The translations under genes were made by a program, and so were the position numbers. Shown here in pieces: positions 39,522-47,344 of a stretch of 48,003 nucleotides of DNA. The stretch's first letter is position 1; the number at the start of each line of letters is the position of its first letter. This stretch comes from Actinomycetota bacterium (GTDB lineage: Bacteria > Actinomycetota > Acidimicrobiia > Acidimicrobiales > Acidimicrobilacustridaceae): NCBI GenBank assembly GCA_009700115.1, contig WLMU01000006.1, positions 1-48,003 on the forward strand. Reading direction: 5' to 3'. Below the pieces are notes generated by a model. It worked only from the letters and a program-made list of their open reading frames with translations. It made no database searches and had not been told where the DNA came from.

Positions 39522-42248
39522 TCAACTCTTCGAAGGCAGCCCGTAGAAAAGTCTCTCGACGACCGTTCGCGATCGACGGGTGACTCGGCGGTAATGCTCG
39601 CGGAGCGCACCTGGTTCAGTGTTGAGAGAGCGAGCCAACCAAAGCGCGGATTCCGGATGGGTGGGCATGGAATCACTAGGCGCGCTGTTTACCAAGAACC
39701 ATCTATTGCGCACTTGTTCGCAGAATTCGTACGCCTCGTTGAGAATTTCGGCATCGTCTGCGTCGAGCACATCGCCTTCGGCGAGGGCTCGGAGCCCATC
39801 GATTGTGCCGGTGGCTTTTACGCCGTACTGCAGTTGCAACAGTTGAACGGTGAATTCAATATCGGAGAGAGAACCTCGACCGAGTTTCAGATGAAAGTCG
39901 GGATCTTCACCCATGGGGATCCGCTCGGCCTCAATGCGAGCCTTCATCTGACGGATCTCCCGGATGCCTTCAGCAGAGAGTCCACCGCCCCACACCCATT
40001 GCTCGATTTCATCGAGGAGTTCGCCACCGAGTGATTGGTCACCGGCGACGACTCGGGCTCGGGTCATCGCCTGACGTTCCCATGTGAGCGCGTGTTCTCG
40101 CCAATAGATGGCGTAGGAGTCGATGCCCCGCGTGAGCGGGCCATTCTTACCTTCGGGCCGGAGGTCACAATCGATGTCATAGAGGCGTGTCGCTGGTGTC
40201 GAACCGGCGACCATGCGCATCAATGCTTTGGCAATACGTCGGGATTCATCGATGTCACTTGGGCGGGAACCGCGATGCACGAACATCACATCAAGGTCAC
40301 TTGCATAGGCGAGTTCAGTACCACCAAATCTTCCGACACCAACAACAGCGAACGGAATTTGTGGATCAAGACTCTCCAGCGCAGCTTCGAGAGTTGCTTC
40401 GGCAAGCGTGGTGAGGTCACGGCCGACCTGTTCAACGTTGTCATGAGCAAAAACATCGCGAGCAGCTATTCCCAAAAGGTTTCGCTGTTGCCATCTTCGC
40501 AACGAGGCCTGTTGATCGATAGTTCCTTCTCGTAGTTCAACCGATGCAGTAGCGGTTGCGATGAGCCCCGCACGATCTTTGGTGGCAAGTTCTTCCGGAA
40601 GTGGCAGGCGGGCGACGAGATCGGGATTTGCGCCGAGGATGTCGCCCAACAAGCGGCTGGTGCCCGCAATTGTGCAGAGTGATTGTGCAGCGGCTGGCGA
40701 TTCCCGGAATGTCTCAGCGATCTGTCGCGATTGGCGCGGCCCGGTGAGCAAGTTTCTGATGAGAAGGAGGCCAAGATCGGGATCAGGGGACAACGACAGC
40801 CAATCAAGAAGCAACGGCAGCATTTGCTGCATTAATCGACTTGAGCGTCGCAGCCCCCTCGTCAGTTCACCAAGGGCGGCGGCTGTGCGTCGGGCATCAA
40901 CAAAGCCGAACGCAGCGAGACGAACCTCGGTCGCTTCCGCGCTAATAGACGCTTCGTCAGTCGTTCTTGTCGCAAACGCTTCAAGGAGAGGACGGAAATA
41001 CACCCGTTCGTGAATACCGCGAACTGTTGTTTGAATGAGATGGAGTTCGCGTTCAAGTTGCTCGGCTGCGGTGCCTTCGGGTGCATCGCGACGACCCATG
41101 ACCCGCGCAAGATGGTCGAGTGAAACCCGATCGGTCGGAATGGTGTGAACTTGTTGTTCGTCAACGAGTTGAAGTCGATGCTCAACGGTTCGCAGTTCTC
41201 GATATGCGGCGGACATCCTCGTAGCGTCGTTGTCATCGATGTATCCGGCGTTGGCTAATTCTTCGAGCATCGTGAGCGTTGTCGATCCACGAAGGTCTTC
41301 GTCGCGGTGACCATGAACAAGTTGAAGGAGTTGCACAGTGAACTCGATGTCACGGATACCACCGGGCGCGCGCTTGAGTTCGCGGTTTCCGACTCCCGTT
41401 CTGGCTACTTCCTCCTCGGTCCGTGCTTTCATTGCGCGCAGGGATCGAAGAGCCTCTGCATCAAAAGGCCGTTCCCATAGAGAACGTTGTGCAGCTTCGA
41501 ACCATCGCTCGCCGATGGCAACGTCGCCGGCTACCGGTCGCGCTTTGAGAAGCGCCTGGAATTCCCACGGGTCCGCCCAACGGTTCCAATACGAAACGTA
41601 GGACTCAACAGAACGAACAAGAGGGCCGTCGCGACCCTCGGGGCGGAGATTTGCGTCAACGCGAAAACATCGGCGCGCAATGTCCATGATCGCCCGAGCT
41701 CGGTGGTCGAGCGCCTTCCGTTCACCTTCTCCGACGAACAAGATGTCGATGTCGCTTGAGTAGTTGAGTTCGTTGCCCCCGAGCTTTCCCATTCCGATCA
41801 CAGCGATAGAGCAGTTGCTGTCCTCGGTGAGTTTCCAGGATTGGTCGAGAACATCGCGGCCAAGTGCTGCAAGTGCGGCGCCGACTTCATCGAGTGAGTC
41901 CCGACCCACCAGATCGCGGGCCGCAATGCGAAGGAACTCCAGATTTCGCCAGGCGACAAGCTCGTCGGCGGAGGCGACGGTGCTGATAGGCCGGTGATCA
42001 AGGTCGCTGAGGACGTCTATGGCATCACTGGGTCGGACATCGATGAGCCGAGTCAAGGAGCGGCTCGCTGCGAGAACGGCGACGAGAGCGTCGGCAAGTG
42101 GTGGACTCGCTTGAACGCGATCAAGGAGCGAGGCAGAACCCTCGATGAGTTGTGTGAGCGAGGTGCGAACCGCGACAGGAGAGGCGCTTCGATCGGCAAG
42201 ATCAGCGAGTTCGCTTGGGATTGGGGACGCACCTAAGGGTGTTGCCAC
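39522..42248 (-). CDS. glnE: Glutamine synthetase adenylyltransferase / adenylyl-removing enzyme
   Basis: Adds and removes AMP on GlnA Tyr402, so it sets glutamine synthetase activity to nitrogen supply. Two nucleotidyltransferase domains are present: 'GMGKLGGNELNYSSDIDILFV' in the N-terminal half (removal) and 'GVGRFGGTELAYASDLDVMFV' in the C-terminal half (addition), each followed by a GlnD-type helical region ('RDIEFTVQLLQL' and 'SDIEFTVQLLQL'). The listed ORF starts at TTG 42323 inside nadE. GTG 42248 (908 residues) is preferred because TAGCCT lies 7 nt before it. No PII gene is in the window. Confidence 0.95.
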   Translation of the reverse strand: MATPLGASPIPSELADLADRSASPVAVRTSLTQLIEGSASLLDRVQASPPLADALVAVLAASRSLTRLIDVRPSDAIDVLSDLDHRPISTVASADELVAWRNLEFLRIAARDLVGRDSLDEVGAALAALGRDVLDQSWKLTEDSNCSIAVIGMGKLGGNELNYSSDIDILFVGEGERKALDHRARAIMDIARRCFRVDANLRPEGRDGPLVRSVESYVSYWNRWADPWEFQALLKARPVAGDVAIGERWFEAAQRSLWERPFDAEALRSLRAMKARTEEEVARTGVGNRELKRAPGGIRDIEFTVQLLQLVHGHRDEDLRGSTTLTMLEELANAGYIDDNDATRMSAAYRELRTVEHRLQLVDEQQVHTIPTDRVSLDHLARVMGRRDAPEGTAAEQLERELHLIQTTVRGIHERVYFRPLLEAFATRTTDEASISAEATEVRLAAFGFVDARRTAAALGELTRGLRRSSRLMQQMLPLLLDWLSLSPDPDLGLLLIRNLLTGPRQSRQIAETFRESPAAAQSLCTIAGTSRLLGDILGANPDLVARLPLPEELATKDRAGLIATATASVELREGTIDQQASLRRWQQRNLLGIAARDVFAHDNVEQVGRDLTTLAEATLEAALESLDPQIPFAVVGVGRFGGTELAYASDLDVMFVHRGSRPSDIDESRRIAKALMRMVAGSTPATRLYDIDCDLRPEGKNGPLTRGIDSYAIYWREHALTWERQAMTRARVVAGDQSLGGELLDEIEQWVWGGGLSAEGIREIRQMKARIEAERIPMGEDPDFHLKLGRGSLSDIEFTVQLLQLQYGVKATGTIDGLRALAEGDVLDADDAEILNEAYEFCEQVRNRWFLVNSAPSDSMPTHPESALWLARSLNTEPGALREHYRRVTRRSRTVVERLFYGLPSKS

Positions 42249-42255
42249 AGAACCG

Positions 42256-42287
42256 AGGCTAGGGCGTGGGGCCGCGGCCCGTAGTCT
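42256..42287. promoter_or_regulatory. Divergent -10 boxes for glnE and nadE
   Basis: TAGCCT on the minus strand (42256-42261) ends 7 nt before glnE GTG 42248. TAGTCT on the plus strand (42282-42287) ends 6 nt before nadE GTG 42294. Neither gene has a ribosome site. Both genes would give leaderless mRNAs from promoters about 20 bp apart, so the two may be mutually exclusive. Confidence 0.55.
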
Positions 42288-42293
42288 GCGGGG

Positions 42294-44003
42294 GTGCCCA
42301 CTTTGCGCGTCGGACTCGCTCAACTGAACACGGTCGTCGGCGACATCGACGGCAATGCGTCGCGAATCATTGAATTGATCGCTCAGGCGAGCGCGTCGGG
42401 GTGCGATGTTGTCGCCTTCCCAGAGTTAGCCATCACCGGATATCCGCCTGAGGATCTTCTTCTTCGTTCGGGTTTCGTTGCTGATGTCGGTCGGGCTCTG
42501 GAACGAATCGTTGCATCGACAGGAACCTGTACAGCGATCGTTGGCTATGTCGAGCAAGGATCAGAAACTCGAAGCGGCAATGACGCTCATGACGGAGAGA
42601 CGACAGGAGCTCGTACCGCAAGTAGATCGGCGTTGTACAACGCAGCCGCGGTATGTCGAGACGGAAGTCTGATCAGTAACTACCGAAAGCGCGAACTTCC
42701 GAACTATTCGGTGTTCGATGAGGCGCGCTACTTCGTTCCTGGCGAAGGTCCGCTCGACGTCTTCGACGTCAACGGCGTGTCGGTCGGTGTATCAATTTGC
42801 GAGGATGCTTGGACTGTAGGTGGCCCTATTGCGGAACTCGGTCGTCAGAACACACAACTTGTGGTGAATATCAACGCGTCGCCTTTTAATGTTGGGAAGT
42901 CGCAAGAGCGAGCTGCTGTTATCGCAGAACGAGCGAAAGAGGCATCGGCGACCATCGTTTATGTCAATCAGGTTGGCGGTCAGGACGAACTGGTTTTTGA
43001 TGGCGATTCATTGGTGATGTCTCCCGTTGGCTCACTGCTCGCTCGTGCGCCACGGTTTATTGAAGACCTCTATGTCATTGATCTTGAGTTTTCTGACGTT
43101 GGATCAGTAATCAGCCAATCAACGATTACGCCGTTGGGCGTAGCGAAGCCGCTGAGCGAGGAAGCGGAAGTCTGGGAAGCACTTGTGCTCGCGACCCGAG
43201 ATTTCGTGGCCAAGAATCGTTTCTCTGACGTCGTGATTGGATTATCGGGCGGTGTTGATTCAGCGATCGTTGCTGCGATTGCCGTCGACGCAGTTGGCGC
43301 AGACCATGTCCATGGGGTGCTCATGCCTTCGCGTTATTCAAGTGATCACTCCATTTCTGACGCAGTGGTGCTTGCTGAGAACCTTGGCGTGGACTACTGC
43401 ACAATTGCGATAGAGCCGGGGCATGTCGCCCTAATGGAAATGCTCGCGTCTTCCTACGACGGCAAGACGATCGGTTTGGCTGAAGAGAATTTGCAGAGTC
43501 GACTTCGCGCTGTCACCTTGATGGGCTTGTCGAACGCTTTTGGTTGGTTGTTACTCAATACGGGCAACAAGAGTGAGTCATCGGTTGGTTACTCGACGTT
43601 GTATGGCGATTCTGCAGGCGGCTACGCGGTCATTAAAGACGTTTCAAAACTGTTGGTGTATCGACTTTGTCGGTATCGCAATGAACGTGCCGGTCGTGAG
43701 CTCATTCCCGAAAATGTTTTAGTGAAGCCACCATCGGCGGAACTTCGTCCTGATCAGCGTGACGATCAAAGTCTTCCTCCCTACGAGGAGCTTGATCCGA
43801 TTCTTGCCATGTATGTCGAAGGTGATCATTCGATCGAAGAGATCATCGCTGCTGGGCACAACCGAGCTTTGGTTGAGCGCATCGTGGGCCTTGTCGACTT
43901 GGCGGAATACAAGCGTCGTCAGTCACCTCCCGGTCCGCGCGTGACATCAAAGGCATTCGGCAAAGACCGTCGCCTGCCTATTGTGAACCGGTATCGCCGT
44001 TAG
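42294..44003 (+). CDS. nadE: Glutamine-dependent NAD+ synthetase
   Basis: Makes NAD from deamido-NAD using ammonia from glutamine. Residues 1-270 form a nitrilase-type glutaminase with Glu in 'FPELAITGYPPEDLL', Lys in 'YRKRELPNYSVFDE' and Cys in 'GVSICEDAW'. Residues 300-569 form the synthetase with the P-loop 'IGLSGGVDSAIVAAI' and 'TGNKSE'. The length matches the bacterial two-domain form. GTG start, leaderless. Use of glutamine links it to the adjacent glnE/glnA nitrogen group. Confidence 0.96.
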   Translation: MPTLRVGLAQLNTVVGDIDGNASRIIELIAQASASGCDVVAFPELAITGYPPEDLLLRSGFVADVGRALERIVASTGTCTAIVGYVEQGSETRSGNDAHDGETTGARTASRSALYNAAAVCRDGSLISNYRKRELPNYSVFDEARYFVPGEGPLDVFDVNGVSVGVSICEDAWTVGGPIAELGRQNTQLVVNINASPFNVGKSQERAAVIAERAKEASATIVYVNQVGGQDELVFDGDSLVMSPVGSLLARAPRFIEDLYVIDLEFSDVGSVISQSTITPLGVAKPLSEEAEVWEALVLATRDFVAKNRFSDVVIGLSGGVDSAIVAAIAVDAVGADHVHGVLMPSRYSSDHSISDAVVLAENLGVDYCTIAIEPGHVALMEMLASSYDGKTIGLAEENLQSRLRAVTLMGLSNAFGWLLLNTGNKSESSVGYSTLYGDSAGGYAVIKDVSKLLVYRLCRYRNERAGRELIPENVLVKPPSAELRPDQRDDQSLPPYEELDPILAMYVEGDHSIEEIIAAGHNRALVERIVGLVDLAEYKRRQSPPGPRVTSKAFGKDRRLPIVNRYRR

Positions 44004-44034
44004 TCGCGGCGGCGCTTCGCCTAACCTGCGTTCC

Positions 44035-44583
44035 ATGGAGTTTCTTACCGCAGGCGAGTCAGTCGATCGCATGGCGTCGTATTGCCGTGTTGAACAGTTG
44101 CTGTTCGGACTCCTTGGCGCATGGGCGGCCGACGTCAGTGAGCCCATCGCGAAACTCACACTCGTTGCTACCGCCGATCACTGCGCATGGCGATCACGAC
44201 GCTGGTTCGAAATGTTGCCGACAGCAGCACCCGGACCCGATGCGTTCCTGACACCAACTGACACTGAGCGCGAAGTGTTCGCGCTTATTACTGATCTCGT
44301 CGGATCCTCTCAAGGCGTGCGAATGGCGGTGGCCTATGACGAGCTGCTCCCAGCCCTTCGTGGGGCCATGGTTGACCACCTCGAGCGCACCAGTTCGGTG
44401 GCCGATGGCCCTGTCCGCCGGTTGCTCGGAATCGCCATCACCGATATCTCCAATGACCTTGAGGCGAGTAGCGGCCCACGAGACGTGGTGCTGGCCTTGG
44501 CCGAAGAACGGACCCTGGCCGAGAACAGCAAGGCTGGACTTGCGGCAGCAACGGCCCAAATCCGCCAGATTTTTGGGGCCTGA
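44035..44583 (+). CDS. Unknown helical protein
   Basis: I do not recognise this 182-residue protein. It is predicted to be almost all helix with no membrane segment. Features that stand out are 'YCRVEQLLFGLLGAWA', 'ATADHCAWRSRRWFEMLP', and a C-terminal helix 'GLAAATAQIRQIFG'. The pattern of repeated long helices with scattered acidic and His residues resembles ferritin-like proteins, but no metal motif is clear. A TAACCT box ends 7 nt before the ATG, so it has its own leaderless promoter. It lies between nadE and the sigma factor. Confidence 0.6.
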   Translation: MEFLTAGESVDRMASYCRVEQLLFGLLGAWAADVSEPIAKLTLVATADHCAWRSRRWFEMLPTAAPGPDAFLTPTDTEREVFALITDLVGSSQGVRMAVAYDELLPALRGAMVDHLERTSSVADGPVRRLLGIAITDISNDLEASSGPRDVVLALAEERTLAENSKAGLAAATAQIRQIFGA

Positions 44584-44702
44584 AGGCTCTTTCCTGGGCA
44601 ATTCGGGTTCGCTTGGTTGGGGGGCTTGACCGGACCGGTATCGTTGACACACCCCGACGGCCCCCATGGCCGATTCTCCGGGCCGAAGTCCGAGGTGTGG
44701 CA

Positions 44703-45638
44703 GTGGCAAAGGAACGTGTTGAACGCGACGAAGAAGATCTCGTCCGTCTCTATCTGACCGACATTGGCCAGTACCCCCTGCTGACGAAGGACGACGAAGT
44801 ACGTCTCGCCCAGGCCATCGAGGGCGGCGTCGCTGCTCGTGCCGAAGTTGAAGCAACGAAAACACTCACCGTTGCTCGCAAGCGTGAACTGAAGCGAGCA
44901 ATCAAGCAGGGTGACGACGCCGAGCGCACGTTCGTTCAGTCCAACCTTCGTCTCGTTGTTTCGATTGCCAAGAAGTATCAGGCTTCTGGCCTTCCCCTTC
45001 TCGATCTCATTCAAGAAGGAAACCTTGGTCTTATGCATGCCGTCGAAAAGTTCGACTGGCGCAAAGGTTTCAAGTTTTCGACCTATGCCACATGGTGGAT
45101 TCGTCAGGCCATCACACGCGGTATCGCAAACACTGGTCGCACGATCCGTCTCCCAGTTCACGCTGGCGACACGCTTGCTCGTTTGCAGAAGGCGCGTGCG
45201 CGTCTTGAACTGAAACTTGGCCGTCCTGCAACACTCGCCGAGCTTTCGGCCGAGGTTGAAATGCCGGAAGACAAAGTCACCGAAGCGCTTCGCTTCGCTG
45301 CCGAACCGCTTTCGCTTTCTGAGCCGCTTCGTGAAGATGGCGACGCCGAACTTGGCGATGTTGTTGAAGATCGCTCGGCTGAATCTCCATTTGAGGTTGC
45401 TGCCACTGCGCTGCTTCCCGAGGAAATCAGCCGCCTGCTTTCACCGCTCGACGAACGAGAGCGCGAGATCCTCAAGCTTCGTTTCGGTCTCGATCGCGGC
45501 GAACCTCGCACGCTTGAAGAGGTTGGCGAACACTTCAATCTCACTCGTGAGCGAATCCGTCAGATCGAAGCTCGTGCGATGTCCAAGCTTCGTCACCCGT
45601 CGTCAGATACCGGCGCACGCGACCTACTCGCCGTCTGA
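44703..45638 (+). CDS. RNA polymerase sigma factor, RpoD/SigA family
   Basis: A 311-residue sigma-70 factor without region 1.1. Region 1.2 is 'DLVRLYLTDIGQYPLLT', region 2 contains 'FVQSNLRLVVSIAKKY', 'LLDLIQEGNLGLMHAVEKFDWRKGFKFSTYATWWIRQAI', region 3 'HAGDTLARLQKARARL', and region 4 'LRFGLDRGEPRTLEEVGEHFNLTRERIRQIEARAMSKLR' (given in parts by motif). All promoter-contacting regions are intact. The short length fits a group 2 (HrdB/SigB-like) factor or a principal factor lacking the long acidic N-terminus; I cannot tell which. GTG 44703 is chosen over the listed upstream start. Confidence 0.93.
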   Translation: MAKERVERDEEDLVRLYLTDIGQYPLLTKDDEVRLAQAIEGGVAARAEVEATKTLTVARKRELKRAIKQGDDAERTFVQSNLRLVVSIAKKYQASGLPLLDLIQEGNLGLMHAVEKFDWRKGFKFSTYATWWIRQAITRGIANTGRTIRLPVHAGDTLARLQKARARLELKLGRPATLAELSAEVEMPEDKVTEALRFAAEPLSLSEPLREDGDAELGDVVEDRSAESPFEVAATALLPEEISRLLSPLDEREREILKLRFGLDRGEPRTLEEVGEHFNLTRERIRQIEARAMSKLRHPSSDTGARDLLAV

Positions 45639-45663
45639 TCGTTTCGCGGAGTAACCCGCGGTC

Positions 45664-46284
45664 ATGACTGATCACTTCGACGACGATCTCGACGCGGAGT
45701 TTCCTGTCGCCGGTGTTCCGCCGGCGCCATCGGTAACGCCCGGACCAAACCCGCCACCACCGCTTTCGGCAATCGACGAAGCGAGGGACCAGCGTGGGTG
45801 CGTCACAATTCTCATTGTCGGCGCCCTGTTAGCGATCATCGCGTTGGTGTTGGCCATCGTGCTCGTTGCTGTCGGCATTCGAGTGTTCGGCAATTCCGAC
45901 GAAGATGCCAACGCCAAAGTCCTTCAACAGGTGTTTGTTGAAACGGGGATTGCTACGGCCAGTCGGGATGCCTTGCATCCGCCCCAGCGCGATATCCATC
46001 TGGGCTCCTGTGAAAGCGACGGGAGCGGCGGGGTGAAGGCCTCAGGCACATTGACGAATTGGACGACCCAGACCGCCGATTACGAGATCGACGTGTCGTT
46101 TCGCAGCAGTGGGTCCGGAAGTTCAGGGGAGGAATTCGCAGCGACTGCCGTCTCGGTCGTGGCCGTTCCTGAGCATGCAACCACGACCTGGACAGCGATC
46201 GTTGCCGAACGGCCCGGTGGGGCCTATGCCTGCCGGGTGGTTGCCGTGAACCGTTGGCCGACCGGAACCACGCCGCCGTCCTGA
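45664..46284 (+). CDS. Single-pass membrane protein with Pro-rich N-terminus
   Basis: A 206-residue protein. Residues 1-40 are acidic then Pro-rich ('PPAPSVTPGPNPPPP'), one membrane helix spans about residues 47-76, and the outer domain ('SCESDGSGGVKASGTLTNWTTQTADYEIDVSF') looks like a small beta-sandwich of the FxLYD type, common in actinobacterial surface proteins. There is no signal cleavage site. It starts 25 nt after the sigma factor. Function unknown; an anti-sigma role is not supported because no zinc or sigma-binding motif is visible. Confidence 0.72.
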   Translation: MTDHFDDDLDAEFPVAGVPPAPSVTPGPNPPPPLSAIDEARDQRGCVTILIVGALLAIIALVLAIVLVAVGIRVFGNSDEDANAKVLQQVFVETGIATASRDALHPPQRDIHLGSCESDGSGGVKASGTLTNWTTQTADYEIDVSFRSSGSGSSGEEFAATAVSVVAVPEHATTTWTAIVAERPGGAYACRVVAVNRWPTGTTPPS

Positions 46285-46338
46285 TCGCACCGGAATCGCA
46301 ATGGAACTGAGCAGAGGCTCCGTTCTAGAGTGATCCAC

Positions 46339-46413
46339 ATGAAGAAGCTTCTCGTGCTCATCGTCGTTGTCGCCCTCGCCGCATTCGCGGTAAAGAAGCT
46401 GCAAGACGCCTGA
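46339..46413 (+). CDS. 24-residue membrane micro-protein
   Basis: ATG 46339 to TGA 46413 encodes 'MKKLLVLIVVVALAAFAVKK' plus four residues: a single hydrophobic helix flanked by lysines, resembling the start of actinobacterial DLW-39-type small proteins. It is too short for the ORF track. TAGAGT ends exactly 7 nt before the ATG, the leaderless pattern of other genes here. Its last 56 nt overlap the 3' end of the opposite-strand HAD-IB gene. Confidence 0.55.
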   Translation: MKKLLVLIVVVALAAFAVKKLQDA

Positions 46414-47227
46414 ATCCCGCTGACTTCGGCATCGACTGCCGAGTCAGAATCCACCACCCGAGGAAAAGTCCGGCGGACACCCCGGTGGCGACCGCCGCGC
46501 CTGTTGCGACGCGGCCCGGTGGAGGAAGTGTGACGCGTTCGCGTAAAGGAACGCGATGCGTGAACGACAAGATTGGCCAATCTTCAGCAATTGCGATTCG
46601 TGTGAGTTCTCGGTCGGGATTGACTGCAACCGGATGACCAACCGAGCGAAGCATGGGTTCGTCAGTGGCTGAGTCTGAATAGGCCCAACTTTTCGACAGA
46701 TCAATTCCCCGCGATGCGGCAACGTCGGAAATGGCTTCGGCTTTATAAGGACCGTAGGCGTAGACATCGACCTCGCCGGTGTAGTTACCGTCGGCATCGA
46801 TCAGCGCACGGCTGGCAATAGCGCCGTCGGCACCGAGGTAGTTCGCCAGTGGAATGACGATTTCTTCCGGTGAGGCGGAAACGATGAAGACGAGTCGGCC
46901 TGCTTCGCGGTGCTCTTGAATTAATTCCAGTGCTTCGTCGTAGACAATCGGATCGATGACATCAGTAAGAGTGGAACGAACGAGGGCGCCTACGGCATCG
47001 TGGTCCCAACCACGCGTGATGCGCAGCGCAGATTCGCGGAACTTGCGCATTCGTTCTTCGTCGGCGCCAAGTGTGTGAAAGACCAAACCATTCCAGGCAG
47101 CTCTCGCCATCACTCGTCGATTGATCATCCCTGCCTGACGGAACGATCGTCCAAATGCGATCATCGATGCACGCGCAATAACGGTCTTATCGAGATCGAA
47201 AAACGCTGCTTCCACGTCACTGAGCAT
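46358..47227 (-). CDS. HAD-IB family phosphatase (SerB/CicA-like)
   Basis: A 289-residue HAD subfamily IB hydrolase. Motif I is 'AAFFDLDKTVIA', motif II 'VFIVSASPEE', and motifs III/IV lie in 'YGPYKAEAISD' and 'AYSDSATDEPML'. The C-terminal 55 residues contain one membrane helix ('GAAVATGVSAGLFLGWWIL') and a very basic tail, so it is probably membrane anchored. Relatives act on phosphoserine or lysophospholipids; the substrate is unknown. ATG 47227 is preferred to the listed start 34 codons earlier, which would overlap the divergent promoter. Confidence 0.85.
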   Translation of the reverse strand: MLSDVEAAFFDLDKTVIARASMIAFGRSFRQAGMINRRVMARAAWNGLVFHTLGADEERMRKFRESALRITRGWDHDAVGALVRSTLTDVIDPIVYDEALELIQEHREAGRLVFIVSASPEEIVIPLANYLGADGAIASRALIDADGNYTGEVDVYAYGPYKAEAISDVAASRGIDLSKSWAYSDSATDEPMLRSVGHPVAVNPDRELTRIAIAEDWPILSFTHRVPLRERVTLPPPGRVATGAAVATGVSAGLFLGWWILTRQSMPKSAGFRRLAASLPRMRRGRQRR

Positions 47228-47271
47228 ACGGGTGCGATGGGGAAACTCCGTGATGTTGACGCGCACGACCC

Positions 47272-47300
47272 TTGACGTGACGGCAGTGAGTTCGTACCGT
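47272..47300 (+). promoter_or_regulatory. Sigma-A type promoter of the CpaE-like gene
   Basis: TTGACG and TACCGT hexamers with a 17-nt spacer, the best consensus promoter seen in the window. Transcription would start near 47307, leaving a 5' UTR of about 38 nt with a GGGAGGG ribosome site before ATG 47345. Confidence 0.65.
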
Positions 47301-47344
47301 GCCCGCTCCTTCCCTTGTTTTGATGTCATGTGAACGGGAGGGTC

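Noticed and set aside
41338-41759. Plus-strand ORFs inside glnE
   Set aside because: Antisense to conserved glnE nucleotidyltransferase sequence; no supporting signal.
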